Below, piece after piece: positions 14,329-14,700 of a stretch of DNA of 14,700 bases. The stretch spans positions 1 to 14,700 of the forward strand of contig CACYBP010000346.1 of assembly GCA_902772625.1 (NCBI GenBank). Reading direction: 5' to 3'. Source of the stretch: Oscillospiraceae bacterium (lineage in GTDB: Bacteria; Bacillota; Clostridia; Oscillospirales; QAMX01). Each line of letters begins with the position of its first letter. The first letter of the stretch is position 1. The notes under the pieces are model-generated. The model had not been told where the DNA came from. It did no database searches and saw only the letters and a program-made list of their open reading frames with translations. The position numbers were made by a program, and so were the translations under genes.

Positions 14329-14345
14329 CGCCGGCTCCGCCGGCG
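14329..14345 (-). other. Perfect 7-bp hairpin 4 bases after the partial URO-D-like gene
   Basis: CGCCGGC pairs with GCCGGCG around a 3-base loop, immediately after the stop codon of the gene entering from the right edge. An A-rich stretch follows on the minus strand, not a T-tract. Very stable for its size; same placement as hairpins at 12413-12425 and 13588-13611. Confidence 0.5.
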
Positions 14346-14349
14346 GGGA

Positions 14350-14700
14350 TCACGCTTTTTCGTAGTATTCGTCCAGGACTTCCGAGGCGGTCTTCGCCCA
14401 GACGATGAGGTTTTCGGGGTGGTAGCCCACCGTGCTGATATCCTTCAGGGTGATATCCACCGGACAGCCGTAACGCAGGCAGAGCCTGGCCGTTTCCCCG
14501 ATCTCCTTCCGGATCACCTCGGGATCGGTGCGGATGGCGACGTTGGCGGGGTTCGGCTTGCGGGAAAGGACGTAATTCCCTTCGATGGCCTCGGCGCTTC
14601 TGGCCACGTTGGCCCAGGGGCTTACGCCGATCTTGCGGAGGTTCGGATATTGCTTCAGCTTATCGATCCGGTCGTCCAGCGGCTCGCAGCAGCCGTAATA
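14350..14700 (-). CDS. Partial URO-D/MetE-like protein, C-terminal 116 residues
   Basis: The reading frame is open to the right edge; the start lies outside the window. The visible part begins YYGCCEPLDDRID, followed by PNLRKIGVSPWANV, NYVLSRKPNPANV, and ends VLDEYYEKA. The GCCEPLD segment, with two cysteines, and the LSRKPNPA motif are typical of a URO-D/cobalamin-independent methionine-synthase-like family found with corrinoid proteins in Clostridia (from memory of the family). It is probably the first methyltransferase of this cluster in view and lies 79 bases upstream of the corrinoid-protein gene. A GTG inside the frame at 14607 is not the start, since the homologous sequence continues in front of it. 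Confidence 0.75.
   Translation of the reverse strand, partial: YYGCCEPLDDRIDKLKQYPNLRKIGVSPWANVARSAEAIEGNYVLSRKPNPANVAIRTDPEVIRKEIGETARLCLRYGCPVDITLKDISTVGYHPENLIVWAKTASEVLDEYYEKA

Noticed and set aside
1..14700. CRISPR arrays, insertion sequences, tRNA or rRNA genes, prophage or attachment sites
   Set aside because: No regularly spaced repeats, transposase motifs, tRNA-like folds or rRNA sequence were seen on either strand.

Overview
The window reads as a chromosomal piece of a fairly GC-rich Clostridia-type Bacillota (Firmicutes) bacterium, possibly a gut or rumen Lachnospiraceae/Oscillospiraceae relative. This is inferred from strong GGAGG ribosome-binding sites, several partner-switching (STAS / RsbW-like / RsbU-like) proteins, an APH-like kinase joined to a STAS domain, and corrinoid/URO-D methyltransferase genes. 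No rRNA or tRNA was seen to confirm it. Every supported gene lies on the minus strand, so transcription runs from high to low coordinates.

Right block (14700 down to 11526): a corrinoid methyl-transfer cluster. In transcription order it holds the 3' end of a URO-D/MetE-like protein (cut by the window edge), an MtbC/MtaC-type cobalamin-binding protein, a second URO-D-family methyltransferase, and a zinc-dependent homocysteine S-methyltransferase-family protein. The set suggests movement of a methyl group from an unknown donor through a corrinoid protein to a thiol acceptor. A compact GC-rich hairpin sits just after the stop codon in each of the three gaps. The block ends in a 349-bp gap (11177-11525) with terminator-like hairpins and a good sigma-A-type promoter reading into the left block.

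Left block (11176 down to 1): a long, tightly packed, probably single transcription unit. It begins with a stand-alone STAS anti-anti-sigma protein, a degenerate RsbW-like ATPase-fold protein and a membrane RsbU-like PP2C phosphatase. Next come a lipoprotein phosphatase with a CX5R active site and a remarkable three-domain protein combining STAS, an APH-like kinase and an RsbW-type kinase. The last part encodes a PHP phosphoesterase, a membrane DUF218 (YdcF/SanA-like) protein and a 1065-residue fusion of a GH5 endoglucanase with a cellulose-synthase-like GT2 and a degenerate PilZ-like domain. The 5' end of a GNAT-like gene runs off the left edge.

How they may work together (inference): an external cue sensed by the RsbU-like phosphatase would set the phosphorylation state of the STAS proteins. 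The downstream enzymes, above all the GH5-GT2 fusion that should make and trim a beta-glucan such as cellulose, would be the output. No sigma factor and no GGDEF/EAL gene lies in the window, so the target of the switch is open. The most novel elements are the two multi-domain fusions and their presence in one operon.
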